64,000 nucleotides of DNA from Orrella marina (lineage in GTDB: Bacteria > Pseudomonadota > Gammaproteobacteria > Burkholderiales > Burkholderiaceae_B), in NCBI RefSeq assembly GCF_003058465.1, contig NZ_CP028901.1, positions 1,984,001 to 2,048,000 on the forward strand, read 5' to 3'. Of the stretch, positions 1 through 9,599 are shown piece by piece. Within the stretch, counting starts at the first letter, position 1. Every line of letters starts with the position of its first letter. Made by a program: the position numbers and the translations under genes. The notes below the pieces were generated by a model that saw only the letters and a list, made by a program, of their open reading frames with translations, did no database searches and was not told where the DNA came from.

Positions 1-41
1 GACTAAAACCCTGATTTTAACAGCCCAACCCGTCATCCACA

Positions 42-2255
42 CTATCGGCGCTGTACATCGAGCACTCCCTGAACCTCGGACAGTGCACGCATTGCTCCGG
101 CAAGATCTTCAGCATCGGCCACCTGCACCGTAAACTGCATGTGCGCGAGAGATCCTTTGCTGTGGGTGTTAACACCAATCACGTTGAGCCTGAGACGGGA
201 AAACGCCTCAGACAAATCCCTGAGCAAGGCCGAGCGATCGTGAGCGTGAACCACAACATCCACCGGATACAGCGCTTCCTTTGCCTGTCCCCACGAAACA
301 TCGATCACCCGTTCAGGATGTCGCTCACTTAACTGCCGGAAGCTCGGACAGACAGTCCTGTGAACCGACACCCCTCGACCACGCGTCACAAACCCGCCGA
401 TCTCGTCAGGTGGGGCCGGCCTGCAGCAACGTGCAAGCTGAGTCAGCAACGAACTGACCCCTTCAACCAGTATTCCCGTTCCTCCAGAGCCGGCGGACTC
501 TGCCTTCTCCTGATACTTCAGTGCCTGCGCCAACATGATCTGCTGGTGATCTGTCCGGGCGGGTTGAGCCGGATTGAAGACAGCATCGAGATGGCGCAGG
601 CTGAAGTCATCCTTTGCCACAGCAACATACAGATCATCAGCGCGTGCAAATCCAAGTTGCTGCGCGAGTTGCTCCTGATTGACGGCCGTCTTGCCCAGTC
701 GCTGCAGTTCCTTGTCGACCAGACTATGCCCCTGGACGATGCGTTGCTGCAACTCGATTGCGTTGAACCAGGCTCGTACTTTGGACCTGGCGCGATTGCT
801 TGCCAGATAACCAAGCTGAGGGTTGAGCCAGTCCCGGGAAGGGCCTCCAGCCTTGGTCGTCAGAACTTCCACCGTCTGACCCGTTTCAAGACGCGTTTGC
901 AAAGGCACCATCACGCCGTCGACCTTGGCTCCGCGACAGCGATGCCCAAGATCGGTATGCAGATGGTAAGCAAAGTCCACAGGCGTGGCACCTCGCGGCA
1001 ACTCAATCACGCGAGCTTGCGGCGACAGTACATAGATCCGGTCTGATAATGTCCCGGAGTCTTTATCCGGCGACGTCCTGACACTGTCCGCTTCAGTCTG
1101 CCATTCCAGCAACTGGCGCATCCAGGCAAGCTGTCTGGAGTAAGGATCAGCTGCTGCGACCTGCCCTCCTTTGGGTCCTGCTTCCTTGTAACGCCAGTGG
1201 GCTGCCATGCCATGCTCTGCAAACTCGTGCATGGCTCTGGTCCTGATCTGGACTTCAAATGCCCTGCCTTGTACGTCCTGAATAACCGTGTGCAACGACC
1301 TGTACCCATTCGGCTTGGGCCGTGCAATGTAATCGTCAAACTCCTCCACAATGGGGGTCCAGTGCTCGTGGACCAGTCCAAGCACCGCGTAACAGGCTCT
1401 CTCATCGCTCACGATTACCCGCAAGGCACGCAAGTCATACAACTTGCTGAAATCAATGGCTTTGTTACGCATCTTGTTCCAGATGCTGTAGATGTGCTTG
1501 GGACGCCCCGAAATGGTGGCCTCTATTCCGGCCTGATTCAGCAGATTCCTGAGCTTGTCAACAGAGGCTCGAATGAATTCTTCGCGCTCAACGCGCTTTT
1601 CTTCCAGCTTTCCGGCAATTTCCCTGTAGCGATCTGGCTCCAGAAACCGGAAAGCCAGGTCTTCCATTTCCCACTTGATCTGCCAGACACCAAGACGATT
1701 AGCCAATGGAGCATACAAGTCGAGTGTCTCGGCTGCGAGATCGCGATCGCAAGGCGTCTTGGTGCGCGCATGCCAGCGCAGTGTCTGCAATCGGGAGGCA
1801 AGCCGGATCAGAACGATGCGCAAGTCCGCGGCCATCGCCAGCAGCATCTTGCGCAACATTTCTCGCTGGTCAACCTGATCACGCGGCCCGCTCTGGTTGA
1901 TCTCGCGCGCCACCTTGCCCAGACGCAGGAGTGCATGTGTACCCTGCAGCAATTTGCCTACGTCTGTTCCAAACGCCTTATGCAAAGGGTCAGGACCCCT
2001 GCCTCTGTACTCCGGCAGGCACAGCAGCAAGGCCGCTGCCCTTGTTTCGAGATCAGAGCGAAGTGAAGCCAGAATCAACACGAGCTCTGCGCTGTGCTCC
2101 AGCAAACTCTCTCCGCCAGGCGTTTCATCTTCGCGATAGTGGTCTCGCACCCACTGACACGCCTGCTCCAGCACCGGGCGCGCTGAATCCGGCAATCCGG
2201 CCATCCATCCCTGCATCAGCGTGGAATCAGGCCAATGAGCAGAAAACGAGACCAT
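42..2255 (-). CDS. relA: RelA-type (p)ppGpp synthetase
   Basis: The 737-aa protein matches the full RelA/SpoT long form and makes (p)ppGpp from GTP/GDP and ATP during the stringent response on starved ribosomes. The N-terminal HD region (about residues 40-150) is degenerate: where bifunctional Rel/SpoT has an HD..ED signature this has LLLCLPEYRG, so hydrolase activity is probably lost. The synthetase domain (about 250-360) is intact, with EFDDYIARPKPNGYRSLHT near residue 305; the acidic EFDD is the RelA-type version. A TGS domain (about 405-470), a Cys-rich region around LARCCRP (about 610) and a C-terminal ACT domain (about 663-737) follow. An upstream GGAGAG supports the ATG. It lies 47 bp after the RidA gene on the same strand. 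Family call very sure; loss of hydrolase inferred from motif decay. Confidence 0.96.
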   Translation of the reverse strand: MVSFSAHWPDSTLMQGWMAGLPDSARPVLEQACQWVRDHYREDETPGGESLLEHSAELVLILASLRSDLETRAAALLLCLPEYRGRGPDPLHKAFGTDVGKLLQGTHALLRLGKVAREINQSGPRDQVDQREMLRKMLLAMAADLRIVLIRLASRLQTLRWHARTKTPCDRDLAAETLDLYAPLANRLGVWQIKWEMEDLAFRFLEPDRYREIAGKLEEKRVEREEFIRASVDKLRNLLNQAGIEATISGRPKHIYSIWNKMRNKAIDFSKLYDLRALRVIVSDERACYAVLGLVHEHWTPIVEEFDDYIARPKPNGYRSLHTVIQDVQGRAFEVQIRTRAMHEFAEHGMAAHWRYKEAGPKGGQVAAADPYSRQLAWMRQLLEWQTEADSVRTSPDKDSGTLSDRIYVLSPQARVIELPRGATPVDFAYHLHTDLGHRCRGAKVDGVMVPLQTRLETGQTVEVLTTKAGGPSRDWLNPQLGYLASNRARSKVRAWFNAIELQQRIVQGHSLVDKELQRLGKTAVNQEQLAQQLGFARADDLYVAVAKDDFSLRHLDAVFNPAQPARTDHQQIMLAQALKYQEKAESAGSGGTGILVEGVSSLLTQLARCCRPAPPDEIGGFVTRGRGVSVHRTVCPSFRQLSERHPERVIDVSWGQAKEALYPVDVVVHAHDRSALLRDLSEAFSRLRLNVIGVNTHSKGSLAHMQFTVQVADAEDLAGAMRALSEVQGVLDVQRR

Positions 2256-2302
2256 GAAATACTCTCCATCAGGAGCGCCTCTAACGAGGAGCCCCGTCTC
2301 GT

Positions 2303-2653
2303 TTACACAGCGGCTGTCACGACAATCTCGACTTTGAAATTCGGGTTGGCCAGTCTGGCCTCAACCGTCGCACGAGGTGGTGCGTTGCCCTGATCGACCC
2401 AGGCATCCCAAGCCTTGTTCATTGCGTCAAATTCAGCCATGTTGGAAATAAAGATCTGGGCCATCAGAATCCGCGACTTGTTGGTCCCGGCCACTTCAAG
2501 CAACTGATCAATGATGGACAGAACCTGTTCGGTCTGCCCGGTCATATCCAGACTGGCATCCTCTGGAATCTGGCCAGCAAGGTATGCAACCCCGTTATAA
2601 ACCGCAACATCAGAGAGCCGTTTCTCGACATTTATACGTTGAATCGACTGCAT
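2303..2653 (-). CDS. RidA/YjgF family protein
   Basis: The 116-aa single-domain Rid protein belongs to a family of small cytosolic trimers, of which the RidA members hydrolyse reactive enamine/imine intermediates of amino-acid metabolism. The C-terminal PPRATVEARL segment carries the arginine equivalent to the carboxylate-binding Arg of RidA, so deaminase activity is plausible. Length is slightly below the usual 125-130 aa and the N-terminus is compact, so it may belong to a Rid subgroup other than archetypal RidA. AAGGAAA lies upstream of the ATG. It directly precedes relA and could be co-transcribed with it. Substrate not determinable from sequence. Confidence 0.88.
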   Translation of the reverse strand: MQSIQRINVEKRLSDVAVYNGVAYLAGQIPEDASLDMTGQTEQVLSIIDQLLEVAGTNKSRILMAQIFISNMAEFDAMNKAWDAWVDQGNAPPRATVEARLANPNFKVEIVVTAAV

Positions 2654-2718
2654 GAATGGTTTCCTTCAGATAGACCGCAGTTAAACAACTGCTAGGATAG
2701 CGCACTCGCTGTTTGCCG

Positions 2719-3894
2719 TCATACAGAAGGCAAGTCGAACACGTGCCGCAAATACGACAGGTAGGCCGGATCATCACACATGGTCTTGGCCGGTTCATCA
2801 GAAATTTTCGCGACCGGCTGTCCGTTGCAGCGAACCATCTTCATCACGACCTGAAGTGGCTCATGGCCCAGATCGTGCGTCAGATTGGTCCCTATTCCGA
2901 ACGAAACCTGGATACGTCCGGCAAAGCGTCTTGCAAGCTCCAGTGCCCTGGAAAAGTTCAGACCGTCCGAGAACACCAGGGTCTTGGAGAGTGGGTCGAC
3001 CCGGTTCGCACGGTAGTGCTCAATCATCCGTTCTCCCCATTCCATCGGATCGCCGGAATCGTGACGAGCACCATCAAACAGCTTGCAGAAGTACATGTCG
3101 AAGTCCCTCAGAAAGGCCTCAAGTCCGTACACGTCGGACAGAGCAATTCCGAGATCGCCACGATACTCCTTTGCCCAGACCTCAAGTGCAAAGACCTGGG
3201 AGTCACGCAACCTTGGGCCAAGCGCCTGGCAGGCCTGCAAATACTCATGCCCCATCGTTCCCATCGGGGTCAAACCATGTCGCCTGGCCATGTATACGTT
3301 ACTGGTTCCTGCCAGACTCGGGCCCATTCTGGCCTTGAGCGCTCGCAGCACCTCATCGTGCCACGCGTGAGAGAAGCGACGTCGCGTACCGTATTCCGCC
3401 ACCCGGAAAGCAGGCAGATCCGATGCCTGTTTCACCATCTCGACTTTCTCCATCAAGCGGGCCCTGCCGAGCTCCAGGTCAGGTTCCGGGATTCGGTGCC
3501 TGAAGTAAACCTCGTTGACAATTGCAAGAACAGGTATCTCGAACAGAATGGTATGCAGCCAGGCCCCTTCGACCACGATCGACAACTCGCCTGGCTTGTC
3601 GCCTGGACTGACGTGAATACTCTTGCGCGGCAGATGAAACAGTCCCAGAAAATCGACAAAGTCGCTTTTGATGAATCTCAGAGATCTCAAGTAATCAAGC
3701 TCGTCTTCGCGCAGTCTCACCTCGCACAACGCATCGATCTCACGCTCGATCTCGTCGATAAAAGGCCCAAAATCCACGTCTGGCGTTCTGCACCAGAAAC
3801 GATACTGCACCTGGGCTGACGGAAAATGGTGCAATACCACCTGCATCATGGTGAACTTGTAAAGATCGGTGTCGAGCAAAGATCGAATAATCAT
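2719..3894 (-). CDS. pncB: nicotinate phosphoribosyltransferase
   Basis: The 391-aa protein begins [18 protein letters not shown], the typical N-terminus of PncB, and is full length for the bacterial enzyme (about 400 aa). It couples nicotinate and PRPP to nicotinate mononucleotide in the Preiss-Handler NAD salvage route, with ATP hydrolysis. Recognisable blocks include [21 protein letters not shown] (which contains the conserved His region) and the [12 protein letters not shown] phosphate-binding segment near the C-terminus. It is about 65 bp upstream of ridA on the same strand, so the three minus-strand genes pncB-ridA-relA may form one unit. Confidence 0.96.
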   Translation of the reverse strand: MIIRSLLDTDLYKFTMMQVVLHHFPSAQVQYRFWCRTPDVDFGPFIDEIEREIDALCEVRLREDELDYLRSLRFIKSDFVDFLGLFHLPRKSIHVSPGDKPGELSIVVEGAWLHTILFEIPVLAIVNEVYFRHRIPEPDLELGRARLMEKVEMVKQASDLPAFRVAEYGTRRRFSHAWHDEVLRALKARMGPSLAGTSNVYMARRHGLTPMGTMGHEYLQACQALGPRLRDSQVFALEVWAKEYRGDLGIALSDVYGLEAFLRDFDMYFCKLFDGARHDSGDPMEWGERMIEHYRANRVDPLSKTLVFSDGLNFSRALELARRFAGRIQVSFGIGTNLTHDLGHEPLQVVMKMVRCNGQPVAKISDEPAKTMCDDPAYLSYLRHVFDLPSV

Positions 3895-4448
3895 CGATAG
3901 TCATCCTGCCTGATTGCGGCCGGACCCGCACCCCTCATTTCGGCAGAGGACCGGGACTGGGACAGGCCCTGCATAACAAAGAGAAACGGGCAAAACCCAT
4001 ATCCTCAAGTTAACACAGCACTGCTGGCTCTAGGGTGATCCCGCATGAGCCCATTCGCAATCCGTTAAAATCCAGTTTTTCAGTCAGTCTGTTGTTGCGC
4101 GCGATGAGGCTGGTCGTGCCAAGGCAGCACACGGCGGGCAGTCTGCATTGCTGTGTGGCTTGCCGAAGTCCACATGAGATTGCGCACTCTACGGTCTGTG
4201 CTGGCGCGCACGGATTGGCACGTTCCAGATAATGAATACGATCGACCACTCTGATGACGTTGTTTATCCATGCAGGGGCTCTGGTCTGGATGCGTGATCA
4301 GGAATCTGGATTGACACAAGGAAAGCTCGGGCAAACCTGATGATCCTTTACCTGACGATGTTCACCAGCACCGGACACGATCAGCCGTAAGACAACCTGA
4401 ACAGTCCGGCAGCCTGGTGCCGGCCTTTAATCCTACTCAGATATCACT
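3895..4448. other. 554-bp intergenic region, no gene seen
   Basis: This stretch separates divergent pncB and fdxA. Short open frames on both strands (for example 4035-4232 and 4010-4249) have no recognisable protein features and no convincing ribosome binding sites. I see no tRNA, no good terminator and no strong sigma-70 promoter. A TTGACA lies at about 4309 but no matching -10 sits 16-18 bp later. It may hold the two divergent promoters and possibly decayed coding sequence. Confidence 0.5.
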
Positions 4449-4772
4449 ATGACTCACGTTGTTACAGAGAACTGCATCAAATGCAAATTCACAGACTGTG
4501 TGGATGTTTGCCCTGTTGATTGCTTCAAGGAAGGTCCTAATTTTCTGGTGATTGATCCTGACGAATGCATTGATTGTGCTGTCTGTATCCCGGAGTGCCC
4601 CGCTGACGCGATTTTTGCGGAAGAGGATGTACCTGCCGACCAGGTTCGTTTCATTGAGTTGAACGCCGAGCTCAGCCCTCTTTACAAAACGATTAGCCGG
4701 TCCAAGGAACCTCTCCCAGACGCTGACGACTGGAATGGCAAACCTGACAAGCTCAAGCATCTTGAACGATAG
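4449..4772 (+). CDS. fdxA: 7Fe ferredoxin
   Basis: A 107-aa ferredoxin of the FdxA (Azotobacter FdI) type. Cysteines 9, 17, 21 and 50 and cysteines 25, 40, 43 and 46 fit the [3Fe-4S]/[4Fe-4S] pattern, with an extra Cys12. The acidic C-terminal tail (residues 60-107, including the [19 protein letters not shown] block) is characteristic of this proteobacterial family. It carries electrons at low potential in the cytosol. The next gene, 58 bp on, is a ferredoxin-NADP reductase, a natural partner. Confidence 0.95.
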   Translation: MTHVVTENCIKCKFTDCVDVCPVDCFKEGPNFLVIDPDECIDCAVCIPECPADAIFAEEDVPADQVRFIELNAELSPLYKTISRSKEPLPDADDWNGKPDKLKHLER

Positions 4773-4830
4773 GGTCAGGCATACTCAGACGACTCGCCCC
4801 CGGCAAGTCCCGCAAGGAGTTCACGCAAGC

Positions 4831-5646
4831 ATGCAATCAGGTGACGTCACCAGTAAGTACTCACGCCAGACCGTGCTGGAAGTTCGGAGATGGGCATCGC
4901 CAGGCTTATGCTCGGTCCGCACGACACGCCCAGATGGTTTCAACTTTGTGCCCGGACAGTTTGCCCGCATCGGTCTCCCCGAAGACAAGCAAAGTGGTGA
5001 ACCTTCCCTCTGGCGTGCTTATTCGATGGTGACACACCCTGAAGACCCTGATCTGGAGTTTTTCAGTGTGACGGTTTCCGACGGGCAGTTCAGCCCGCTC
5101 CTGGCAGCACTCGAACCGGGGGACTCTCTCTGGATCGAGAACAACCCTTTCGGGTTTCTCACGCTAGACCGGTTCCAGGATGGCCAGGTGCTCTGGCTGA
5201 TCAGTACGGGAACAGGCTTGTCTGCTTACATTCCCATGCTTCGCGACAGCCAGACATGGGACAGGTTTGAAACAGTCGTGCTGGTTCACGGGGTACGCAC
5301 ACAGCAGGAGCTTGCCTACCGCGATGAGATTTTGCAGATTGCGAGCAAGATCAACACGCCAGCAAGAAGCAGACTAATTTACCTGTGCGCGACATCTCGC
5401 GAGCCTTGGCCAGCCGTTGAGGGACGGCCGGGGCCAGTCGCTCAGGCCAAACGAATCACCGCCGCCTTGCTCGATGGCACCCTCACAACTGCTGCAGGTG
5501 TTGGCCTTGAGCCAAAGGGCGGGCGGGTCATGCTTTGCGGCAACCCGGAGATGGTGACCGAGATGAGAAAGTTACTGGCTGAGCGCGGGTTTGCGGCTGG
5601 CCGTCGCGGGAATCCGGGCAATCTCGCCGTCGAGAATTACTGGTAG
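4831..5646 (+). CDS. fpr: ferredoxin--NADP reductase
   Basis: A 271-aa FAD-dependent reductase that exchanges electrons between NADPH and ferredoxin/flavodoxin. The FAD-binding barrel covers about the first 110 residues (FVPGQFARIGLP, then RAYSMVTHP, an RxYS motif). The NADP domain has LISTGTGLSAYIP and ends with the GNPGNLAVENYW tail; the terminal aromatic is typical of bacterial subclass I Fpr. The frame is open from 4735, but AAGGAG at 4814-4819 and the start of homology favour ATG 4831. It lies between fdxA and the RnfB-like gene in one direction. Confidence 0.93.
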   Translation: MQSGDVTSKYSRQTVLEVRRWASPGLCSVRTTRPDGFNFVPGQFARIGLPEDKQSGEPSLWRAYSMVTHPEDPDLEFFSVTVSDGQFSPLLAALEPGDSLWIENNPFGFLTLDRFQDGQVLWLISTGTGLSAYIPMLRDSQTWDRFETVVLVHGVRTQQELAYRDEILQIASKINTPARSRLIYLCATSREPWPAVEGRPGPVAQAKRITAALLDGTLTTAAGVGLEPKGGRVMLCGNPEMVTEMRKLLAERGFAAGRRGNPGNLAVENYW

Positions 5647-5658
5647 GGCCAGACTGAC

Positions 5659-6279
5659 ATGTCAGACGCAGACCAACAGATCCTGATCCAGACGATTGAT
5701 GCCATCCTGCCCCAAACCCAATGCACTCAATGTGGCTACGATGGCTGTATGCCCTATGCTGAAGCGCTGGCCAGAGGCGAGGCTGACATCAACCGCTGTC
5801 CTCCCGGCGACGAATCAGGTATGCGCGCGCTTGCGTCATTACTCGGTCGGGCTCCCAAGCCCATCGATCCCGCATGTGGGCAACCGGGGCCGCTGACAGT
5901 GGCTGTCATTGACGAAGAACATTGCGTTGGCTGTACGCTTTGCATCAAAGCCTGTCCTGTTGATGCGATTATTGGCGCGAACAAGCGTATGCACACTGTG
6001 CTGCCAGACTGGTGCACTGGCTGTGATCTCTGTGTCGCTCCCTGTCCTGTTGATTGCATCACCATGACTCCTGTTTCTGATCCTGCGCTAATGTGGGGCC
6101 CGCGAAGAGCCGCTCAGGCACGCGAACGCCACCAGAGCAGACTTGCACGCAAACGTGACTCCAATGCGCAAAGCTCGGCCAGAACAAATCGTTTGGCAAG
6201 GCCTAGCCAATCGGACAAGGAAAATGTGGTCGCGGCTGCACTGGCAAAGGCACGGGAACGAAGGATGGCCAGGTCATGA
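5659..6279 (+). CDS. RnfB-like iron-sulfur protein
   Basis: A 206-aa protein related to RnfB. It starts with a CxxCx4Cx16C four-cysteine domain (Cys22, 25, 30, 47), as in the Rnf/RsxB 4Fe-4S domain, followed by two ferredoxin-type CxxCxxCxxxCP clusters (about residues 90-140) and a basic, low-complexity tail. The N-terminal membrane helix of true RnfB is missing and no rnfA/C/D/G/E genes are near, so it is a soluble electron carrier rather than part of a membrane Rnf pump. It overlaps nth by 4 bp (ATGA), implying translational coupling; this pairing recurs in betaproteobacteria. Confidence 0.85.
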   Translation: MSDADQQILIQTIDAILPQTQCTQCGYDGCMPYAEALARGEADINRCPPGDESGMRALASLLGRAPKPIDPACGQPGPLTVAVIDEEHCVGCTLCIKACPVDAIIGANKRMHTVLPDWCTGCDLCVAPCPVDCITMTPVSDPALMWGPRRAAQARERHQSRLARKRDSNAQSSARTNRLARPSQSDKENVVAAALAKARERRMARS

Positions 6280-6932
6280 ACCGCGAGAACCGCGTCCGGA
6301 TTTTTGAAACCTTTGCCCAAGCCAATCCAAACCCCACAACTGAGCTGGAGTACGCCGATTCGTTTCAACTGCTGATCGCAGTCATTCTATCGGCGCAGGC
6401 CACTGACAAGTCGGTCAATCTGGCTACACGAGACCTTTTCAGGGAACACGGAACCCCGGAAAAAATGCTGGCGCTCGGCGTCGATGGGCTCACGGCATAC
6501 ATTCGGACGATCGGCCTGTTTCGCACCAAGGCAAGCAATGTCATCGCAACATGCCGCATTCTGGTCGAGCAACACGGCTCAAAAGTCCCTCGGTCGCGTG
6601 AGGCACTGGAGGCATTGCCCGGTGTGGGGCGCAAGACCGCGAATGTTGTGCTCAACACAGCATTCGGTGAGCCCACCATAGCGGTCGATACGCATATTTT
6701 CAGAGTCTCTAACCGGACCGGGATAGGCCCTGGAAAAACAGTGCTAGCCGTTGAGCAGGCACTCGAGAAACATGTTCCGCCGGCGTTTCGGCTAAACGCG
6801 CATCACTGGCTGATCCTGCACGGCCGATATGTCTGTGTCGCCAGAAAGCCCAAATGCGATGTGTGCCTGATTTCGCAGTGGTGTGATCATTACAAGAAAA
6901 CACTGCGCAAGCGTCCCACCTCCAGGACCTGA
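6276..6932 (+). CDS. nth: endonuclease III
   Basis: A 218-aa DNA glycosylase/AP lyase for oxidised pyrimidines in base excision repair. The helix-hairpin-helix [12 protein letters not shown] gives the catalytic Lys120, and VDTH gives Asp138, at the same numbers as in E. coli Nth. The C-terminal cysteines 187, 194, 197 and 203 (Cx6Cx2Cx5C) bind the [4Fe-4S] cluster. The start codon overlaps the RnfB-like gene's stop, which fixes the start well. Confidence 0.97.
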   Translation: MNRENRVRIFETFAQANPNPTTELEYADSFQLLIAVILSAQATDKSVNLATRDLFREHGTPEKMLALGVDGLTAYIRTIGLFRTKASNVIATCRILVEQHGSKVPRSREALEALPGVGRKTANVVLNTAFGEPTIAVDTHIFRVSNRTGIGPGKTVLAVEQALEKHVPPAFRLNAHHWLILHGRYVCVARKPKCDVCLISQWCDHYKKTLRKRPTSRT

Positions 6933-7008
6933 ACCCGTCATTGCCTTCTTTTAGACGGGCAGCCAGCATTCTGCCATGCATGGTACGGATGTTTCGATCC
7001 GGATTTGA

Positions 7009-7053
7009 TACAAATATGCACAAATGAAATGACTCATTTGCGCATAATTTGTA
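7009..7053. promoter_or_regulatory. 45-bp inverted repeat upstream of glcB
   Basis: The left arm TACAAATATGCACAAATGA (7009-7027) and right arm TCATTTGCGCATAATTTGTA (7034-7053) are inverted copies around a 6-bp centre, matching at 18 of 19 positions apart from one extra base. The inner 7-bp arms are perfect. It lies 72 bp before the glcB start. It is most likely an operator, perhaps for two dimers; a stable RNA hairpin is the alternative. Confidence 0.6.
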
Positions 7054-7125
7054 GACTATTCTTGTGCAATGCAACCTAAACTGATGTTGTACCCGGCAAC
7101 CGGTTTTCAATCAGGAGTCCCATAC

Positions 7126-9345
7126 ATGAGCCAAGCTATCAGCGTGCACCGTCTTCGTGTCGCTCCCCAACTAAAATCCTTCATTGATGAAGAAGTCCTG
7201 CCCGGCACAGGCGTGACTGTCGACGCCTTTTGGACAGGATTCGACGCAATCGTGGCTGACCTCGCTCCCGACAACATCCAGTTGCTCGCCAAACGTGATG
7301 AACTGCAATCACGCCTTGATGAGTGGCATACAGCCAACCCTGGACCGATCCAGAACATGGACGCGTACCAGGCTTTTCTGAGATCGATCGGTTACCTGGT
7401 CGATACACCGGCCAACTGTCAGGCCACCACCCTGAACGTAGACTCAGAACTCGCTCTGCAGGCAGGCCCTCAGTTAGTGGTTCCCATTCTGAACGCTCGA
7501 TACGCCCTGAATGCTGCGAATGCACGCTGGGGATCGCTCTATGACGCACTCTACGGCACTGATGCCATTGCTGAGGATGACGGTTGTGAACGCACTAGCG
7601 GCTACAACCCCAGGCGCGGTGCCCGTGTCATCGCCTACGCGCGTCGCATACTCGACCAGTACGCCCCTCTTGATCAAGGCTCGCACGCCGACGCAACGTC
7701 CTATACCGTCCTTGACGGAAAGCTCAATGTCTCATTGGCCAACCAGGCAGAACCGGGAAGACTCGCCGAGCCCGCACAGTTCATCGGATATCAAGGTTCT
7801 TGCGACGAACCAAGTGCAATCCTGCTGGTTCACAACGGACTTCACATGGAGATCGTAATCGACCGGACAGCAGCAATCGGCTCTACCGACCCGGCTGGCA
7901 TCAATGACCTGACGCTGGAAGCCGCCCTGTCGACCATTCTCGACCTTGAAGACTCCGTCGCCGCAGTCGATGCCGAGGACAAGGTCAACGGTTATCGCAA
8001 CTGGCTGGGCATCCTCAAAGGCACCCTGACCGACACTTTCGAAAAAGGGGGCAGGAACGTCACCCGGACGTTGAATCCGGATCGCCGTTACATCGGACCG
8101 GATGGGCAAGAAGTCGTCCTGCACGGCAGGTCTTTGATGTTCCTGCGTAACGTCGGTCACCTGATGACCAATCCTGCCATCCAGTACGAAGCAGCGTCCG
8201 GTGAGTTACGCGAGATACCGGAAGGCATCATGGACGCGGTTGTCACCACAGCCATTGCTATCCACGATCTCAAGACCGGCGGGGTTACAGACGCGGGGGA
8301 AAAAGTGCGCAACAGTCGCCAGGGAAGCATCTACATCGTCAAGCCAAAGATGCACGGTCCCGAAGAAGTTGCGTTCGCTGCCGAACTGTTTAGCCGTGTC
8401 GAACAGATGCTCGGTCTCAAGCAGGATACGGTCAAGCTCGGCATCATGGACGAAGAGCGACGTACCAGCGTCAACCTGAAAGCCTGCATTGCCGCTGCAT
8501 CAAGCCGCGTAGCCTTCATTAACACCGGCTTCCTTGACCGGACAGGTGATGAGATGCACACAGCAATGCTTGCGGGCCCGATGATCCGCAAGGCGGACAT
8601 GAAGACGACATCATGGATTGCAGCCTACGAGCGTAACAATGTTCTCACTGGCCTGTCGTGCGGACTTCGAGGTAAAGCCCAGATTGGCAAAGGCATGTGG
8701 GCCATGCCGGATCTGATGGCTGAGATGCTCAAACAGAAGATCGCACACCCCAAGGCTGGTGCGAACACTGCGTGGGTACCCAGTCCGACTGCCGCGACCC
8801 TGCACGCCTTGCACTACCATGAAGTCAATGTTTCCAAGGTTCAGCAGGAACTTGAGTGCGTTGATTCTGACGCAGAGCAACCCGCCATTCTTCGCGATCT
8901 GCTGACAATTCCTGTGGCAATCGATACCCGCTGGAGTGAGCAAGACAAGCAGCAAGAACTCGACAACAACATCCAGGGTATTCTGGGTTACGTTGTACGC
9001 TGGGTAGACCAGGGAATCGGTTGCTCCAAGGTCCCCGACATTCATGACATCGGCCTGATGGAGGATCGCGCAACACTGCGTATATCCAGCCAGCATGTCG
9101 CGAACTGGATGCGTCACGGGATCGTAGATGAAAATCAGGTAAGAGCAACCTTTGAACGCATGTCCAAGGTTGTGGACCAGCAAAATGCTGGCGACCCGAA
9201 CTATCGTCCGATGTACGGCAACTTCGAGACCTCGATGGCATACCAGGCGGCGTGTGACCTGGTCTTCAAGGGACTGGAGCAGCCCAGCGGGTACACCGAG
9301 CCACTACTACATGCATGGCGCCTGAAACTCAAGGCAAGCGCGTAA
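7126..9345 (+). CDS. glcB: malate synthase G
   Basis: A 739-aa cytosolic monomer of the long malate synthase type, condensing glyoxylate with acetyl-CoA to malate. Family blocks seen include [23 protein letters not shown] (core barrel), [13 protein letters not shown] with the acidic metal-binding region, and [14 protein letters not shown]. The frame is open from 7069, but AGGAG at 7113-7117 points to ATG 7126 and [10 protein letters not shown] matches the usual start. No glyoxylate or glycolate genes are adjacent, so it is a single-gene unit behind a large dyad (7009-7053). It allows growth on glycolate, or on acetate if an isocitrate lyase exists elsewhere. Confidence 0.97.
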   Translation: MSQAISVHRLRVAPQLKSFIDEEVLPGTGVTVDAFWTGFDAIVADLAPDNIQLLAKRDELQSRLDEWHTANPGPIQNMDAYQAFLRSIGYLVDTPANCQATTLNVDSELALQAGPQLVVPILNARYALNAANARWGSLYDALYGTDAIAEDDGCERTSGYNPRRGARVIAYARRILDQYAPLDQGSHADATSYTVLDGKLNVSLANQAEPGRLAEPAQFIGYQGSCDEPSAILLVHNGLHMEIVIDRTAAIGSTDPAGINDLTLEAALSTILDLEDSVAAVDAEDKVNGYRNWLGILKGTLTDTFEKGGRNVTRTLNPDRRYIGPDGQEVVLHGRSLMFLRNVGHLMTNPAIQYEAASGELREIPEGIMDAVVTTAIAIHDLKTGGVTDAGEKVRNSRQGSIYIVKPKMHGPEEVAFAAELFSRVEQMLGLKQDTVKLGIMDEERRTSVNLKACIAAASSRVAFINTGFLDRTGDEMHTAMLAGPMIRKADMKTTSWIAAYERNNVLTGLSCGLRGKAQIGKGMWAMPDLMAEMLKQKIAHPKAGANTAWVPSPTAATLHALHYHEVNVSKVQQELECVDSDAEQPAILRDLLTIPVAIDTRWSEQDKQQELDNNIQGILGYVVRWVDQGIGCSKVPDIHDIGLMEDRATLRISSQHVANWMRHGIVDENQVRATFERMSKVVDQQNAGDPNYRPMYGNFETSMAYQAACDLVFKGLEQPSGYTEPLLHAWRLKLKASA

Positions 9346-9386
9346 CGGTCTGCAGGAAAGACCGTCTCGCTCATGATCCACGTCTG

Positions 9387-9420
9387 ATCCCCTGGTTGTC
9401 GCGTCTGGCATCCAGGGGAT
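9387..9420 (+). terminator. hairpin after glcB
   Basis: ATCCCCTGG (9387-9395) pairs perfectly with CCAGGGGAT (9412-9420) across a 16-nt loop, 41 bp after the glcB stop. There is no real T tract afterwards, so termination may be weak or Rho-assisted. Confidence 0.4.
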
Positions 9421-9506
9421 TGTCATGTGTACGCACAGCACCTTGATCCGCACAACCGGAAGAGATTCACAGCCCTATGTGAACAGACAGCCTTATTATT
9501 ACTTTT

Positions 9507-9527
9507 AGTTATTTAAAAAACATAACT
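9507..9527. promoter_or_regulatory. AT-rich dyad upstream of rhodanese gene
   Basis: AGTTAT (9507-9512) and ATAACT (9522-9527) form an inverted repeat with a 9-bp spacer inside a strikingly AT-rich stretch (about 9490-9545), 73 bp upstream of the exported rhodanese gene. The geometry would suit a dimeric repressor or LysR-type regulator; no regulator gene is adjacent. Confidence 0.35.
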
Positions 9528-9599
9528 TATTATTTCACATTTGGTTAGCAGATCTTCAGAATACGGGTTATCACTACTTTTACCTATTCTGGAAGCACC

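Noticed and set aside
2713..3819. A 368-codon open frame antisense to pncB
   Set aside because: It overlaps almost all of pncB, which has unmistakable family motifs; no ribosome site or domain was found.
4309..4340. TTGACA as a -35 box for fdxA
   Set aside because: No acceptable -10 hexamer occurs at a 16-18-bp distance.
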